Below, one piece after another: positions 50,191 to 58,391 of a stretch of DNA of 64,000 nt. Source of the stretch: Paenibacillus swuensis (GTDB lineage: Bacteria > Bacillota > Bacilli > Paenibacillales > DY6); assembly GCF_001644605.1 (NCBI RefSeq), contig NZ_CP011388.1:2818501-2882500 (forward strand), given 5' to 3'. Made by a program: the position numbers and the translations under genes. The notes beneath the pieces were generated by a model that was given only the letters and a program-made list of their open reading frames with translations, was not told where the DNA came from and made no database searches. Each line of letters begins with the position of its first letter. Position 1 is the first letter of the stretch.

Positions 50191-50469
50191 TTATTCGGAA
50201 AATTGCACCTTTAGAATACGGCCCGTGAAACGATGGATCTTTACTTGAGCAGCTTCTTTGCGCTTCGTCATTCTTAGCGTGATTGTCCAAGTTTTAAAGT
50301 CGGATGATAATGAAGAAATTGTGTAAGTATTGGTGCTTTGATTATTAACAGCGGAGTTGGCGATTTGTTTAGCTTCTTCTTCTGTAGTGTACGAAAGTGG
50401 CCACACATTGAAGATGAAATATAGGGTGAGCAGATAGATTGCAATTTTACTCAAATTACTTTTATGCAA
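50191..50469 (-). CDS. Small membrane-anchored protein with PepSY-like C-terminus
   Basis: About 92 residues from TTG 50469, which follows GAGAGGA at 10 bases; the frame extends upstream without a better start. One N-terminal helix (IAIYLLTLYFIFNVWPL) is followed by an external domain with TEEEAKQIANSAV and a closing VKIHRFTGRILKVQF. That resembles a single PepSY unit, thought to bind or inhibit peptidases. It follows the zinc-ribbon protein gene by 41 bases on the same strand. Confidence 0.6.
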   Translation of the reverse strand: MHKSNLSKIAIYLLTLYFIFNVWPLSYTTEEEAKQIANSAVNNQSTNTYTISSLSSDFKTWTITLRMTKRKEAAQVKIHRFTGRILKVQFSE

Positions 50470-50510
50470 GATGCGTAGTTCCTCTCGGTGATGTTTAATG
50501 ATGTTAAGTA

Positions 50511-50822
50511 TTACTGCAGCCTTAAATCGCAAGAAGGACAAATTTCATGTGCCTGGGTAACGCGCTCTCCGCAAGCGGGGCAAGGCTCTTCAAACGTCTC
50601 TAATGCACTGGAATTGCTCTTGCCCATGTCATCCTCTGCATTCTTATTCTCCGGTGCGGCTGGGCGCAGATGAGCGGGGGTACCGAACATGGATTCGACG
50701 ATTTCACGTACCCAGCTCTGCTTGTCCGAATCCTCGGTTGCTAATCTCACTACCATAAACATGCCACCCAGAATTACCGCAGCCACAACAATCACCGCAC
50801 TGTAGCCAATCAGATTTAGCAT
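50511..50822 (-). CDS. Small membrane protein with C-terminal zinc ribbon
   Basis: 103 residues. An N-terminal helix (LIGYSAVIVVAAVILGGMFMVV) is followed by a polar linker and a zinc ribbon CPACGERVTQAHEICPSC near the C-terminus (CxxC-x11-CxxC). GGGGGACAGG precedes the ATG. The topology puts the ribbon in the cytoplasm if the N-terminus is outside. It resembles the phospholipase D-nuclease-like or prolipoprotein-associated zinc-ribbon tails of many Gram-positive small proteins, but no family is claimed. Confidence 0.75.
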   Translation of the reverse strand: MLNLIGYSAVIVVAAVILGGMFMVVRLATEDSDKQSWVREIVESMFGTPAHLRPAAPENKNAEDDMGKSNSSALETFEEPCPACGERVTQAHEICPSCDLRLQ

Positions 50823-50849
50823 GAGCCTGTCCCCCGACCCTATTTTTCA

Positions 50850-51042
50850 AAATAGTAGCGATCTCGCTACTATTTAAAAGAAACTAACCTAGATAATCGA
50901 AATAGGCGCGAAAACGCTACAAATGGTGTATGTCGATCCCAAGATGGGCTTGAACCTTGAGAATAGTAGCGTTCTCGCTACTATTTCCCGAACAAGTAAC
51001 CTGATTAATCCAAATAGGCGCGATATCGCTACAAATGGTGTA
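50850..51042. repeat. Tandem duplication of a two-dyad unit, period about 111 bp
   Basis: Each copy has two elements. The first is the perfect dyad AATAGTAGCG-N4-CGCTACTATT (50851-50874 and 50962-50985). The second is the half-dyad AATAGGCGCG-N4-CGCTACAAATGGTGTA (50901-50930 and 51013-51042). The sequence between them is only partly conserved (AACTAACCTAGATAATC versus AAGTAACCTGATTAATC), so the dyads are under selection or the copies are old. The unit lies between a zinc-ribbon gene start and the TVP38 gene end. Confidence 0.9.
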
Positions 51043-51062
51043 AATCCTGCCCCTGTCCTCCG

Positions 51063-51656
51063 CTACTGCAACTTATACCGCGCCTCCAGCTTCTTGCCGC
51101 CCCACCACAACGCGGTTACCGCGCCGCCGACCAACACGAGCCGCCAAGGCTGTTGCAGCAGGGAGGGAATATCATGGCCCAAAAAGGCGATGATAAAGAT
51201 CATCACGGCTTTCCCGCACAGTATGGCCAGAGCGAACGTTTGAAACGTCACCGTACTCAACCCCGAAACGATAACCAGAAAGAAAGAAGGCGTAAACGGG
51301 AAACAGCATAAGAGAAACAGCGGCGTAAATCCCTTATTCTCCATCCAATCAAAAAACTTCTGCGTATGCGGCATCTTCCGCGTGACAAACCCTCTCAGGC
51401 GGTTGCCGAACTTGCGGAAAATCCAGAATACCACAAAGCATCCCGCGCAGACGCCTATGTACGAGTACAAGAAGCCCAGCAACAAACCGTATGCGGATGC
51501 ATTAGCGATAATAAAAACCCATAATGGCAACGCCGGAATAAACGCTTCCAAAAAAGGTAATAAGATACCCGGCAACGGCCCGTATGACCGATAGTGGTCC
51601 ATAAACGACCGGATATCTTCCATGTCGATCTCAGATAAATGTCGAAGCCAATCCAT
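51063..51656 (-). CDS. TVP38/TMEM64 (DedA-like) membrane protein
   Basis: About 197 residues. ATG 51656 is preceded by GGGGTGAG; the ATG 36 bases upstream lacks a ribosome binding site. About five to six hydrophobic segments. The family core is visible as LPFLEAFIPALPLWVFIIANASAYG, the GVCAGCFVVFWIFRKFG helix and FTPLFLLCCFPFTPSFFLVIVSGLS. Proteins of this superfamily act as lipid scramblases or carriers in some bacteria. No partner is nearby. Confidence 0.88.
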   Translation of the reverse strand: MDWLRHLSEIDMEDIRSFMDHYRSYGPLPGILLPFLEAFIPALPLWVFIIANASAYGLLLGFLYSYIGVCAGCFVVFWIFRKFGNRLRGFVTRKMPHTQKFFDWMENKGFTPLFLLCCFPFTPSFFLVIVSGLSTVTFQTFALAILCGKAVMIFIIAFLGHDIPSLLQQPWRLVLVGGAVTALWWGGKKLEARYKLQ

Positions 51657-51769
51657 TCGCTCACCCCAATGATTCCACACCAATTCTCCCATGATGACCA
51701 GTGCAAAAAATGTCGTACCTATCTATTACTCCAAAACCGCCTCAACGGTTTCGCAAATATTACAATGAA

Positions 51770-52954
51770 TTAAGCGTTACGTTCTCCCTTGAAAGCCTCA
51801 AACGGAAAGAAAATATAGAAAACTCCGATTACGGCGAATAGTATAGCACTAATAAGCACCGTAGTCGAGGTGCCGTACCAGCTCGCCAACACGCCGCCTA
51901 AGGCCGGGCCGATCATGACGCCGATGCCCTCCACCGTAGAGAAGATACCCCAACCCAAGCCTTGTTGCATGGGCGGCACATAATAAGCGAGCAACGCGTT
52001 CCAAGCCGGCAACACCGCCGCGTAAGAAATCCCCAGCACCACAGCCCACATGATACTGATCCACAGTCCCGGCTGCGCCGTAGCAATGGAATATAATCCG
52101 AATCCGAAGATGCCGAATCCGAGGACGAGGAACCACTTTTTGCCCAACGCATCGGACAGCCTTCCCATCGGAATCAAGCCCAACACCGTAAATCCGCCGC
52201 CAGCCATCAATAAATAGGAATATTGCGTGCTCGACAAGCCCAACTCCGCCTCCGCAAAGCCAGGCAAAATCGGCACGAGCATGCTGGCCCCCAACGTTTG
52301 CAGCACCATGCCCGGCAGCAGCAGCTTCATCTGCTTCAACCGGTCGAAGAGAAGGGAGAATTGTTCCCGCATCGGCATCGGTTTGACATCTGTCGTCTTC
52401 ACATTCGTAATTCGCAGGGAAAGGAACCAAGCTAATAAAGACAATCCAACCAACAGCCAGAACGTGAATGCGTAACTGACGTCCATGATGAAGTTCGCCG
52501 CAACCGGACCCGCGCCGAGGCCGATAAGCCAAATCGTATAGAGCAATCCCATCTGGGTCGCTCGATTCTCATTGGATACTTTGGTGAGACAGACGATCCA
52601 GATCGGGGAAATGCCGATGCCATAAATCGCTGCGGCAACGATGAATACCCAGGCGTAGGACGCGTAATGAATCAGAAACAACCCGACGAACGAAATGAAC
52701 AAACCCGTATGTACGACAAACCGAACAGAGAAGCGGTCCAGTAAGTAGCCGATGAACATTTTGAGCGCGGTATCTGTTACATAATGGGCTGTGATTGCAA
52801 TACCGATGATCCCTAAGGACAGACCAAGCGCCTTTTCCCCATAAATAGGAATGAAACTGATTAAAGCGGCACCCCGCACAAATTCAACCAGAAACAGAAT
52901 GATGGAGAACAGAGCCATTTCTTTGCCAAGCTTCAAATTACGAAAAAGACTCAA
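51770..52954 (-). CDS. MFS transporter, candidate LtaA-type glycolipid flippase
   Basis: 394 residues with twelve helices. MFS motif-A region after helix 2: GYLLDRFSVRFVV; second-half equivalent GRLSDALGKKWFLV. The start is TTG 52954, with AAAGGGG 9 bases upstream, inside the end of the upstream UgtP-like gene (17-base overlap). In Staphylococcus aureus the glycolipid synthase ypfP/ugtP is followed by ltaA, an MFS flippase of similar size that moves the lipoteichoic acid anchor lipid. The same order and overlap here suggest the same job. That is inference from context; sequence alone would allow a drug exporter. Confidence 0.8.
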   Translation of the reverse strand: MSLFRNLKLGKEMALFSIILFLVEFVRGAALISFIPIYGEKALGLSLGIIGIAITAHYVTDTALKMFIGYLLDRFSVRFVVHTGLFISFVGLFLIHYASYAWVFIVAAAIYGIGISPIWIVCLTKVSNENRATQMGLLYTIWLIGLGAGPVAANFIMDVSYAFTFWLLVGLSLLAWFLSLRITNVKTTDVKPMPMREQFSLLFDRLKQMKLLLPGMVLQTLGASMLVPILPGFAEAELGLSSTQYSYLLMAGGGFTVLGLIPMGRLSDALGKKWFLVLGFGIFGFGLYSIATAQPGLWISIMWAVVLGISYAAVLPAWNALLAYYVPPMQQGLGWGIFSTVEGIGVMIGPALGGVLASWYGTSTTVLISAILFAVIGVFYIFFPFEAFKGERNA

Positions 52955-54152
52955 TACGATGATCCCCTTTGGCTAGCCGGAAGACGTAGTCCGGTTGTTG
53001 GTTCGTTAAAGTGGTATGGATGATGTCCGAAACGATACTTTCAGAGGAGTTGGGCTTGTGTAAAGCCTGTATGGCTTCACGCATTTCCGATAAGATCTGA
53101 GGATCCTGCAACAAGGTCTTAATCTGCCGGCACAATTCTTTCGGTTTATGGGAGATCAGGGCCGCGCCTTTGCTTTCCAGATAAGAGGCGTTTTCTTGTT
53201 CTTGACCGGGCACAGGACGATAGATCAGGATAGGCAGCGCGGAAGAAAGGGATTCGGATAACGTGATGCCTCCGGGTTTCGTCACAATGCAGGTGGAAAT
53301 GCTCATCAGTTTATGAATCTCTTCCACGTAACCATAGACATGAATGTTCGGATAATTCGCAAAAGCCCGCCGCATCTGTTGACAGAGAAATTTATTGTTG
53401 CCGCAGACTAAAGCCACCTGCACGTCATCCGCCAAGCGGTCTAACTGAGCGCAAAGATGCTGCAGACCTTGCATCACACCGTGAGCGCCGGCCATGAGGA
53501 GCAGCGTTCTTTTGCCCGTATCCAATCCGAATGTTTGCTGAACTTCCGGGGAGGCCGCCGCTTGCATTTTGCCTAATGATGAAGATGAATGCTCTGTACG
53601 ATTGAAAGCTTCCTTTAACGGGATCCCGGTCACTTCAATCCGACTTGCGGGTACACCCAGTTGCTCCACTTGCCCTTTCAAATCCTCGGTCGCCACGTAA
53701 TACTTGTGAATATCCGGATGAACCCACCGATGATGAAGGTCAAAATCCGTTATTACATTATAGGTAGGAATGCGTATGCCCGCCGTTTCGTTCAGCTTAC
53801 AAATCCCTTGCATGGGGAAGGTGTTAATCACAAGATCCGGATCGTACCGCTCAATCATTTGCTGCAGCTTCTTCGTTCCGAAAGAGTGCAAGATCTCGGC
53901 AAAGGCCGTGTCATGCTTCATCCGCTTCGTCACATTATAAATCCACCCGTAGACGGAGGGGAGAACGGTAAAGCTTTTGATATATAAAAATTTCGTAAAT
54001 TTGTTCAACAAGGGATGAGCTTCCGCGAACAGGTCCAGCATATGCACTTGCACGTCCCTGCGTTGGAATGCGTCTCTCAGCGCTCTTGAAGCCTGCAAAT
54101 GTCCGTCGCCATAGCTAGCGTAAAGAATTAACACCTTCATATTTGTGCGCAA
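52938..54152 (-). CDS. Processive diacylglycerol glucosyltransferase-like protein (UgtP/MGDG synthase family)
   Basis: 404 residues, GT28 family. The N-terminal half is an MGDG-synthase-type acceptor domain (VLILYASYGDGHLQASRALRDAF, then TDFDLHHRWVHPDIHKYYVA). The C-terminal half binds the UDP-sugar (LLLMAGAHG, then TKPGGITLSESLSSALPILIYRPVPGQEQENASYL). It adds glucose or galactose to diacylglycerol at the inner membrane face to make glycolipid, including the lipoteichoic acid anchor. The start TTG 54152 has GGAGGTG 7 bases upstream. Overlap with the MFS gene implies a shared pathway. Confidence 0.9.
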   Translation of the reverse strand: MRTNMKVLILYASYGDGHLQASRALRDAFQRRDVQVHMLDLFAEAHPLLNKFTKFLYIKSFTVLPSVYGWIYNVTKRMKHDTAFAEILHSFGTKKLQQMIERYDPDLVINTFPMQGICKLNETAGIRIPTYNVITDFDLHHRWVHPDIHKYYVATEDLKGQVEQLGVPASRIEVTGIPLKEAFNRTEHSSSSLGKMQAAASPEVQQTFGLDTGKRTLLLMAGAHGVMQGLQHLCAQLDRLADDVQVALVCGNNKFLCQQMRRAFANYPNIHVYGYVEEIHKLMSISTCIVTKPGGITLSESLSSALPILIYRPVPGQEQENASYLESKGAALISHKPKELCRQIKTLLQDPQILSEMREAIQALHKPNSSESIVSDIIHTTLTNQQPDYVFRLAKGDHRIESFS

Positions 54153-54335
54153 AATGGAGCACCTCCGTCAACCTTTGTTACGATCATAACCTTCATTTAT
54201 TAATAGGGAATAAACTGTGAATTGAAAATACGTTAATATTGTCCTATAGTATATATCTGTTTATTGGGTAAACATACGAATAGAATGTAGAAAAGATATT
54301 ATTCCATCTAAACCGGTAGGGATTCTAAGTTTTAC

Positions 54336-54365
54336 TTGTGCAAAACGGGACTTGTTGTTTATAAT
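54336..54365 (+). promoter_or_regulatory. Promoter of metNIQ
   Basis: TTGTGC (54336-54341) and TATAAT (54360-54365) with 18-base spacing, close to the start codon. The short leader leaves no room for an S-box or T-box, and none was found upstream. Confidence 0.55.
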
Positions 54366-54393
54366 AACTAAGAATATACAGGAGGTACACCAA

Positions 54394-55407
54394 TTGATTG
54401 TTCTCAAATCGTTAAGCAAGGATTACGGCGCCAAGCGCAAGTCGGTTCGTGCTCTGGATGATATTAACTTAACCATAAACAAAGGTGAAATATACGGGAT
54501 TATCGGACATTCCGGCGCGGGCAAGAGTACATTGATCCGCTGCATTAATCTGCTTGAACGACCGACGCAAGGCACTGTGGAGATGGACGGGGTGAAATTA
54601 ACCGAACTCACCGTATCAGAATTGCAGGAACAACGGCGTAAGATCGGGATGATTTTTCAGCACTTTAACTTATTAACCTCCGCTACCGTATTTGAAAATA
54701 TCGCATTTCCCCTTAAGCTTGCCCGCAAGAGCTCTTCTGAAATTGAGAAGAGAGTCAGCGAACTGCTGCAATTGGTCGGACTGGCAGATCACAGGGATAA
54801 GTTCCCGGCTCAATTGTCCGGTGGTCAAAAACAACGGGTAGGTATTGCCCGCGCACTGGCCAATAATCCAACGGTTCTGTTATGCGATGAGGCGACCTCC
54901 GCATTGGATCCGCAGACCACCAATGCGATTCTCGCCTTGCTTCTGGATATTAATCAGAAGCTGGGGCTTACAATTGTGCTGATTACCCATGAGATGCAGG
55001 TGATCCGCTCGATATGTGACCGTGTTGCCGTCATCGACGGCGGGCGTATCGTGGAATCGGGGCAGGTGGTGGATGTGTTCTTGAATCCCGCGCAACCGGT
55101 TACCCGTGAATTCGTGGAACAAGTATCCGATTCGGCGGAGCTTGGAGATGTTCTGGGCCGCGAGAAGAAGGCGGGCACCCATCAGGTTATGAGGGTGACG
55201 TTCCTGGGGGAAATTACGTATGAACCGATTCTGTTTGAAACGATGCGGGAACTCGGGACAAGCTTCAGCATACTGCAAGGCACAATCTCCCGGATGAAGA
55301 GCACGCCTTACGGTCAGCTCATCGTGAAAGTGCAAGGCAATGAAGCTCAAGTCAGACAAGCTGTGGAGACGTTACGAATCCGCGGTCTTGATGCGGAGGT
55401 GATATAG
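54394..55407 (+). CDS. metN: Methionine ABC transporter ATP-binding protein
   Basis: About 337 residues. TTG 54394 lies 8 bases after AGGAGG; the frame is open upstream but without a start signal. Walker A GHSGAGKST, signature LSGGQKQRVGIARAL, Walker B VLLCDEATSALDP, then switch His in LITHEMQVI. The C-terminal 90 residues form the NIL domain (MRVTFLGEITYEPILFETMRELG ... GQLIVKVQGNEAQVRQAVETL), which binds methionine and inhibits transport. Translationally linked to metI. Confidence 0.95.
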   Translation: MIVLKSLSKDYGAKRKSVRALDDINLTINKGEIYGIIGHSGAGKSTLIRCINLLERPTQGTVEMDGVKLTELTVSELQEQRRKIGMIFQHFNLLTSATVFENIAFPLKLARKSSSEIEKRVSELLQLVGLADHRDKFPAQLSGGQKQRVGIARALANNPTVLLCDEATSALDPQTTNAILALLLDINQKLGLTIVLITHEMQVIRSICDRVAVIDGGRIVESGQVVDVFLNPAQPVTREFVEQVSDSAELGDVLGREKKAGTHQVMRVTFLGEITYEPILFETMRELGTSFSILQGTISRMKSTPYGQLIVKVQGNEAQVRQAVETLRIRGLDAEVI

Positions 55408-56082
55408 ATGGGCTTTCCAACTATGGATTTTTCGGAAGTGGATTGGGAAGGCGTAGGCGATGCGACGCTGGATACGTTGACGATGCTGGGTTTCTCCACA
55501 TTGTTCACGGTGCTCATCGGTTTGCCGCTGGGGATCCTGCTCTTTCTCGTATCCAGAAATCAGATTCTTTCCAGCAGACCGTTATATGGATTGCTTTCGT
55601 TCGTGATCAACGTGCTGCGTTCGATTCCGTTCGTGATATTAATGATTCTGTTGATTCCGTTAACGAAGCTTATTGTGTCCACTTCTACCGGCGTGGAAGG
55701 GTCCATTCCTCCGCTAGTTATTGCGGCGATTCCGTTCTACGCGCGGCTGGTTGAAGTCAGCTTGCGCGAAGTCGACCGCGGTGTGATCGAAGCGGCTCAA
55801 GCGATGGGCGCATCGCATTGGCAGATCGTTCGGCGGGTGCTGTTGCCGGAATCCCGCGCGGGTTTATTGGCGGGCGCGACGATTACGACCGTAACCCTGG
55901 TTTCCTACACCGCCATGGCCGGCATTATCGGCGGCGGCGGCTTGGGCGATATGGCGATTCGCTATGGTTACCAACGGTTTGATACAGCCGTGATGTTGGT
56001 GACGGTGACAATTCTGATTTTGCTGGTGGTATTGTTGCAGGCCTTGGGCGACCGGTTAGTGTTGAAGTACAGCCGGAAATAG
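55408..56082 (+). CDS. metI: Methionine ABC transporter permease
   Basis: 224 residues with five helices. The EAA-loop reads EAAQAMGASHWQIVRRVLLPESRAGLLAG, the contact to MetN; the N-terminal GDATLDTLTMLGFSTLFTVLIGLPLG and the LRSIPFVILMILLIP segment are typical of MetI. It starts directly after the metN stop codon, with GGAGGTGATATAG as ribosome binding site, so it is co-translated. Confidence 0.95.
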   Translation: MGFPTMDFSEVDWEGVGDATLDTLTMLGFSTLFTVLIGLPLGILLFLVSRNQILSSRPLYGLLSFVINVLRSIPFVILMILLIPLTKLIVSTSTGVEGSIPPLVIAAIPFYARLVEVSLREVDRGVIEAAQAMGASHWQIVRRVLLPESRAGLLAGATITTVTLVSYTAMAGIIGGGGLGDMAIRYGYQRFDTAVMLVTVTILILLVVLLQALGDRLVLKYSRK

Positions 56083-56175
56083 GTAATGACAAGAAGGATA
56101 TAAGGTGAACCATTCACTTCTATATACATGCAGGGCAGAGAAATCATACAAACGGAATAAAGGGAGTGTCAGAAG

Positions 56176-57033
56176 ATGAAAAAAAGTTTATTGGCTTTAC
56201 TGTTCATGGCATTAATCGTTCTTACGGCTTGCGGTCAAAATAATAACGCGGGCAACAACGAAGGCGCGAACACCGGCGCTGCGAACGGCGGCAACACCGG
56301 CGAAGCGGCAGAACCGGTTAAACTGGTAGTCGGAGCAACGGCGGTACCGCATGCTGAAATTTTGAAAGAAGTTCAACCGTTATTGAAAGAGCAAGGCGTA
56401 GAATTGGAAATCAAAGAATTTACAGATTACGTACAGCCGAACGTTCAAGTATTTGAGAAGGAATTGGATGCGAACTTCTTCCAACACATGCCTTACCTGG
56501 AAGAGATGAATACAGGCAAGAAGATGGATTTGGTGGAAGTTATCGGCGTTCATATTGAGCCTTTCGGTGCTTACTCCAAGAAGGTCAAGAGCGTAGATGA
56601 ATTGAAGGACGGCGCTCGTGTAGCTATCCCGAATGATCCTTCCAATGCCGGACGCGCGTTGGCCCTGCTTGAGAAGAACGGCTTGATCAAGATGAAAGCG
56701 GGCGTTGGTATTGCCGGCACCGTGAAAGATATCGAAGAGAACAGCAAGAACCTGAAGATTGAAGAGCTGGAAGCAGCCATGTTGCCGCGTGTTGTGGACG
56801 AGATGGACCTGGCCTTGATCAACACGAACTACGCGCTGGAAGCGGGATTGAACCCGATGAAAGACGCTTTGTTCATTGAAGGCAATGATTCCCCGTACGT
56901 GAACATCTTGGTTTCCCGTCCGGATAACAAAGATTCCGAGGCGATGCAGAAGCTTGCCAAAGCTTTGACATCACCGGAAGTGAAAGCTTTCATCGAAGAG
57001 AAATACAAGGGCGCGGTTATCGCGGCGTTCTAA
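56176..57033 (+). CDS. metQ: Methionine-binding lipoprotein
   Basis: 285 residues. The signal peptide ends in the lipobox LTAC at about residue 20, followed by an Asn/Gly/Ala linker and the NlpA family domain. Landmarks: VVGATAVPHAEILKEVQPLL, FTDYVQPNVQVFEKELDANFFQH (the 'N-x-F-Q-H' motif), IAIPNDPSNAGRALALLEKNGLI and LINTNYALEAGLNP. It captures methionine, possibly the D-isomer as well, for MetNI. Last gene of metNIQ, followed by a strong terminator. Confidence 0.95.
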   Translation: MKKSLLALLFMALIVLTACGQNNNAGNNEGANTGAANGGNTGEAAEPVKLVVGATAVPHAEILKEVQPLLKEQGVELEIKEFTDYVQPNVQVFEKELDANFFQHMPYLEEMNTGKKMDLVEVIGVHIEPFGAYSKKVKSVDELKDGARVAIPNDPSNAGRALALLEKNGLIKMKAGVGIAGTVKDIEENSKNLKIEELEAAMLPRVVDEMDLALINTNYALEAGLNPMKDALFIEGNDSPYVNILVSRPDNKDSEAMQKLAKALTSPEVKAFIEEKYKGAVIAAF

Positions 57034-57052
57034 ATTATAATCAGTTGCTTGG

Positions 57053-57079
57053 CCCGGGAGAAATTCCCGGGTTTTTTTG
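57053..57079 (+). terminator. Terminator of metNIQ
   Basis: CCCGGGA (57053-57059) pairs with TCCCGGG (57065-57071), followed by seven T. Confidence 0.92.
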
Positions 57080-57154
57080 TTGTTTGTATAGCGAAACGCC
57101 CGAGTGAAACTAACCTGCTCAGGTGTCTGGTTTATTATGAATGTATGGGTAAAT

Positions 57155-57282
57155 GCTGGGTTATCCCTATTGCTCAGGTACTCTATATTTTCTCAATTTT
57201 GGTCGACTGAGTTAATGGGATAACCCAGCATCTGGCACGGGGAACTTAATATGTTCGTTCGGCTGAGTCTTAGGGATAACCC
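57155..57282. repeat. Three-copy intergenic repeat, TATCCC-N5-CTCAG with ATGCTGGG extension
   Basis: One plus-strand copy (57162-57177, spacer TATTG) faces two minus-strand copies (57207-57222, spacer ATTAA; 57263-57278, spacer TAAGA). Each is preceded, in its own direction, by ATGCTGGGT or ATGCCGGGT. The minus-strand copies read ATGCTGGGTTATCCC and ATGCCGGGTTATCCC. The core is the same as in the four copies at 20289-20542. Confidence 0.9.
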
Positions 57283-57446
57283 GGCATATGTAATGACGAT
57301 TCGTTGGAAAGTTTCTGTTAAACAAGGGTTGTCGTTCTCAAAGTAAGGCTGCCATCATAGGTATTCTCAACGACGGGTCTGGTTGCTGCTGTACAATAGT
57401 GTATTCCCGCCCAACTCGTTGACTATGGAGCTCAGGAGGAGAGGCT

Positions 57447-58391
57447 ATGGGAAGGATGTTGCACAAGGGGATTGGTATCTTGTTTGCGATGCTGCCGGGT
57501 GCCGGGCACTTCTATATGAACCGATTCCGAACGGGGACCATCATTATGGTGTCGCTGGGAGTATTAGCTTACTTATTTCTGCGTTCGCATGGAGGCCTGT
57601 TTCTGCGGATTTTTCCCGTGTTCGGGGTCCTGTATGGTTGGAGCATCTATCATTTCCTCAAAACATATTCGCGTGTAACCCGGGTCCGCCACACGCGACC
57701 GTCTCTGATCAATTCTATGCTAAACGGCTTGCTGGGCATCGCGTTTCTGGCAGCATCCATTCTAGGCGCCTACATGTTCCATGCTGTGCCGCATTTCTTC
57801 AGCAGTCCGTTAGAGCAATCTGTAGGCAAACGTATGATAGGGTTTCTGGAAGATAAATATAATCGCTCCTTTACTGTCGTTACGATGACTCGCGGCCTTT
57901 ATGTCCGCCAGTTTCGGGCTATCGTCAGTCCCGAAGACCGGCCGGATTTGCGGTTCAGCGTGAGACACGCCAATGCGGGATCAATCGCTTTTGCCGATAA
58001 CTATCTGCAGGTGCTGTGGACGGCGCAACTTAAAGAGAGCATCCAGCCTTTGCTGAAAGGAGTCTGGGCGGGTACGAAAGTAGATATCCAACTAGCTCTG
58101 CATGAGGAGTTTGACCCCAATGCCCATGACCTGGAGGATGTGTTAAGTAACGGGACACCGGAAATCCGCGGCATACGGATGGCTTTGTATACTCCGGACA
58201 AAGAAGGCATAGAAAGCAGCAAAGAGCCGACCGGAGAAGAGTTGAGCAAATTACTGCAAGGCCTTAGAGACTTGTCCGAGGAAGGCGCCGCGCTAACGCT
58301 GCTCATTAACGGCAAGCCGCAAGATTCCCTGACGTCAGCCCGGGCAGCACATACCGCTCCAGCAAAGCGCGCGGATGCTTCCACCGTCTGA
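57447..58391 (+). CDS. Membrane protein of unknown function
   Basis: 314 residues with AGGAGGAG before the ATG. The N-terminal 125 residues hold about three hydrophobic segments (IGILFAMLPGAGHFYMNR, TGTIIMVSLGVLAYLFL, LLGIAFLAASILGAYMFH). The start looks like the small 'TM2-like' segment LPGAGHFYMNRFRTG. The rest is a soluble domain of mixed alpha-beta character (RGLYVRQFRAIVSPEDRPDLRF, DIQLALHEEFDPNAHDLEDVL). No known catalytic motif. The last 86 bases overlap, tail to tail, the 3' end of the serine hydrolase gene. Confidence 0.8.
   Translation: MGRMLHKGIGILFAMLPGAGHFYMNRFRTGTIIMVSLGVLAYLFLRSHGGLFLRIFPVFGVLYGWSIYHFLKTYSRVTRVRHTRPSLINSMLNGLLGIAFLAASILGAYMFHAVPHFFSSPLEQSVGKRMIGFLEDKYNRSFTVVTMTRGLYVRQFRAIVSPEDRPDLRFSVRHANAGSIAFADNYLQVLWTAQLKESIQPLLKGVWAGTKVDIQLALHEEFDPNAHDLEDVLSNGTPEIRGIRMALYTPDKEGIESSKEPTGEELSKLLQGLRDLSEEGAALTLLINGKPQDSLTSARAAHTAPAKRADASTV

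Larger units (their letters stand above)
57034..57446. other. 413-base intergenic region with terminator and repeats
   Basis: Contains the metQ terminator, three copies of the TATCCC-N5-CTCAG element (57162-57278) and the upstream region of the next gene, with TACAAT at about 57390 as possible -10. No further gene is supported. Confidence 0.7.

Noticed and set aside
50850-51042. CRISPR-like spacing of repeats
   Set aside because: Only two units with imperfect spacer-like parts and internal dyads, and no cas genes; this is a tandem duplication.
54153-54393. SAM riboswitch or T-box before metNIQ
   Set aside because: None of the conserved S-box or T-box core words was found, and the promoter lies too close to the start codon.
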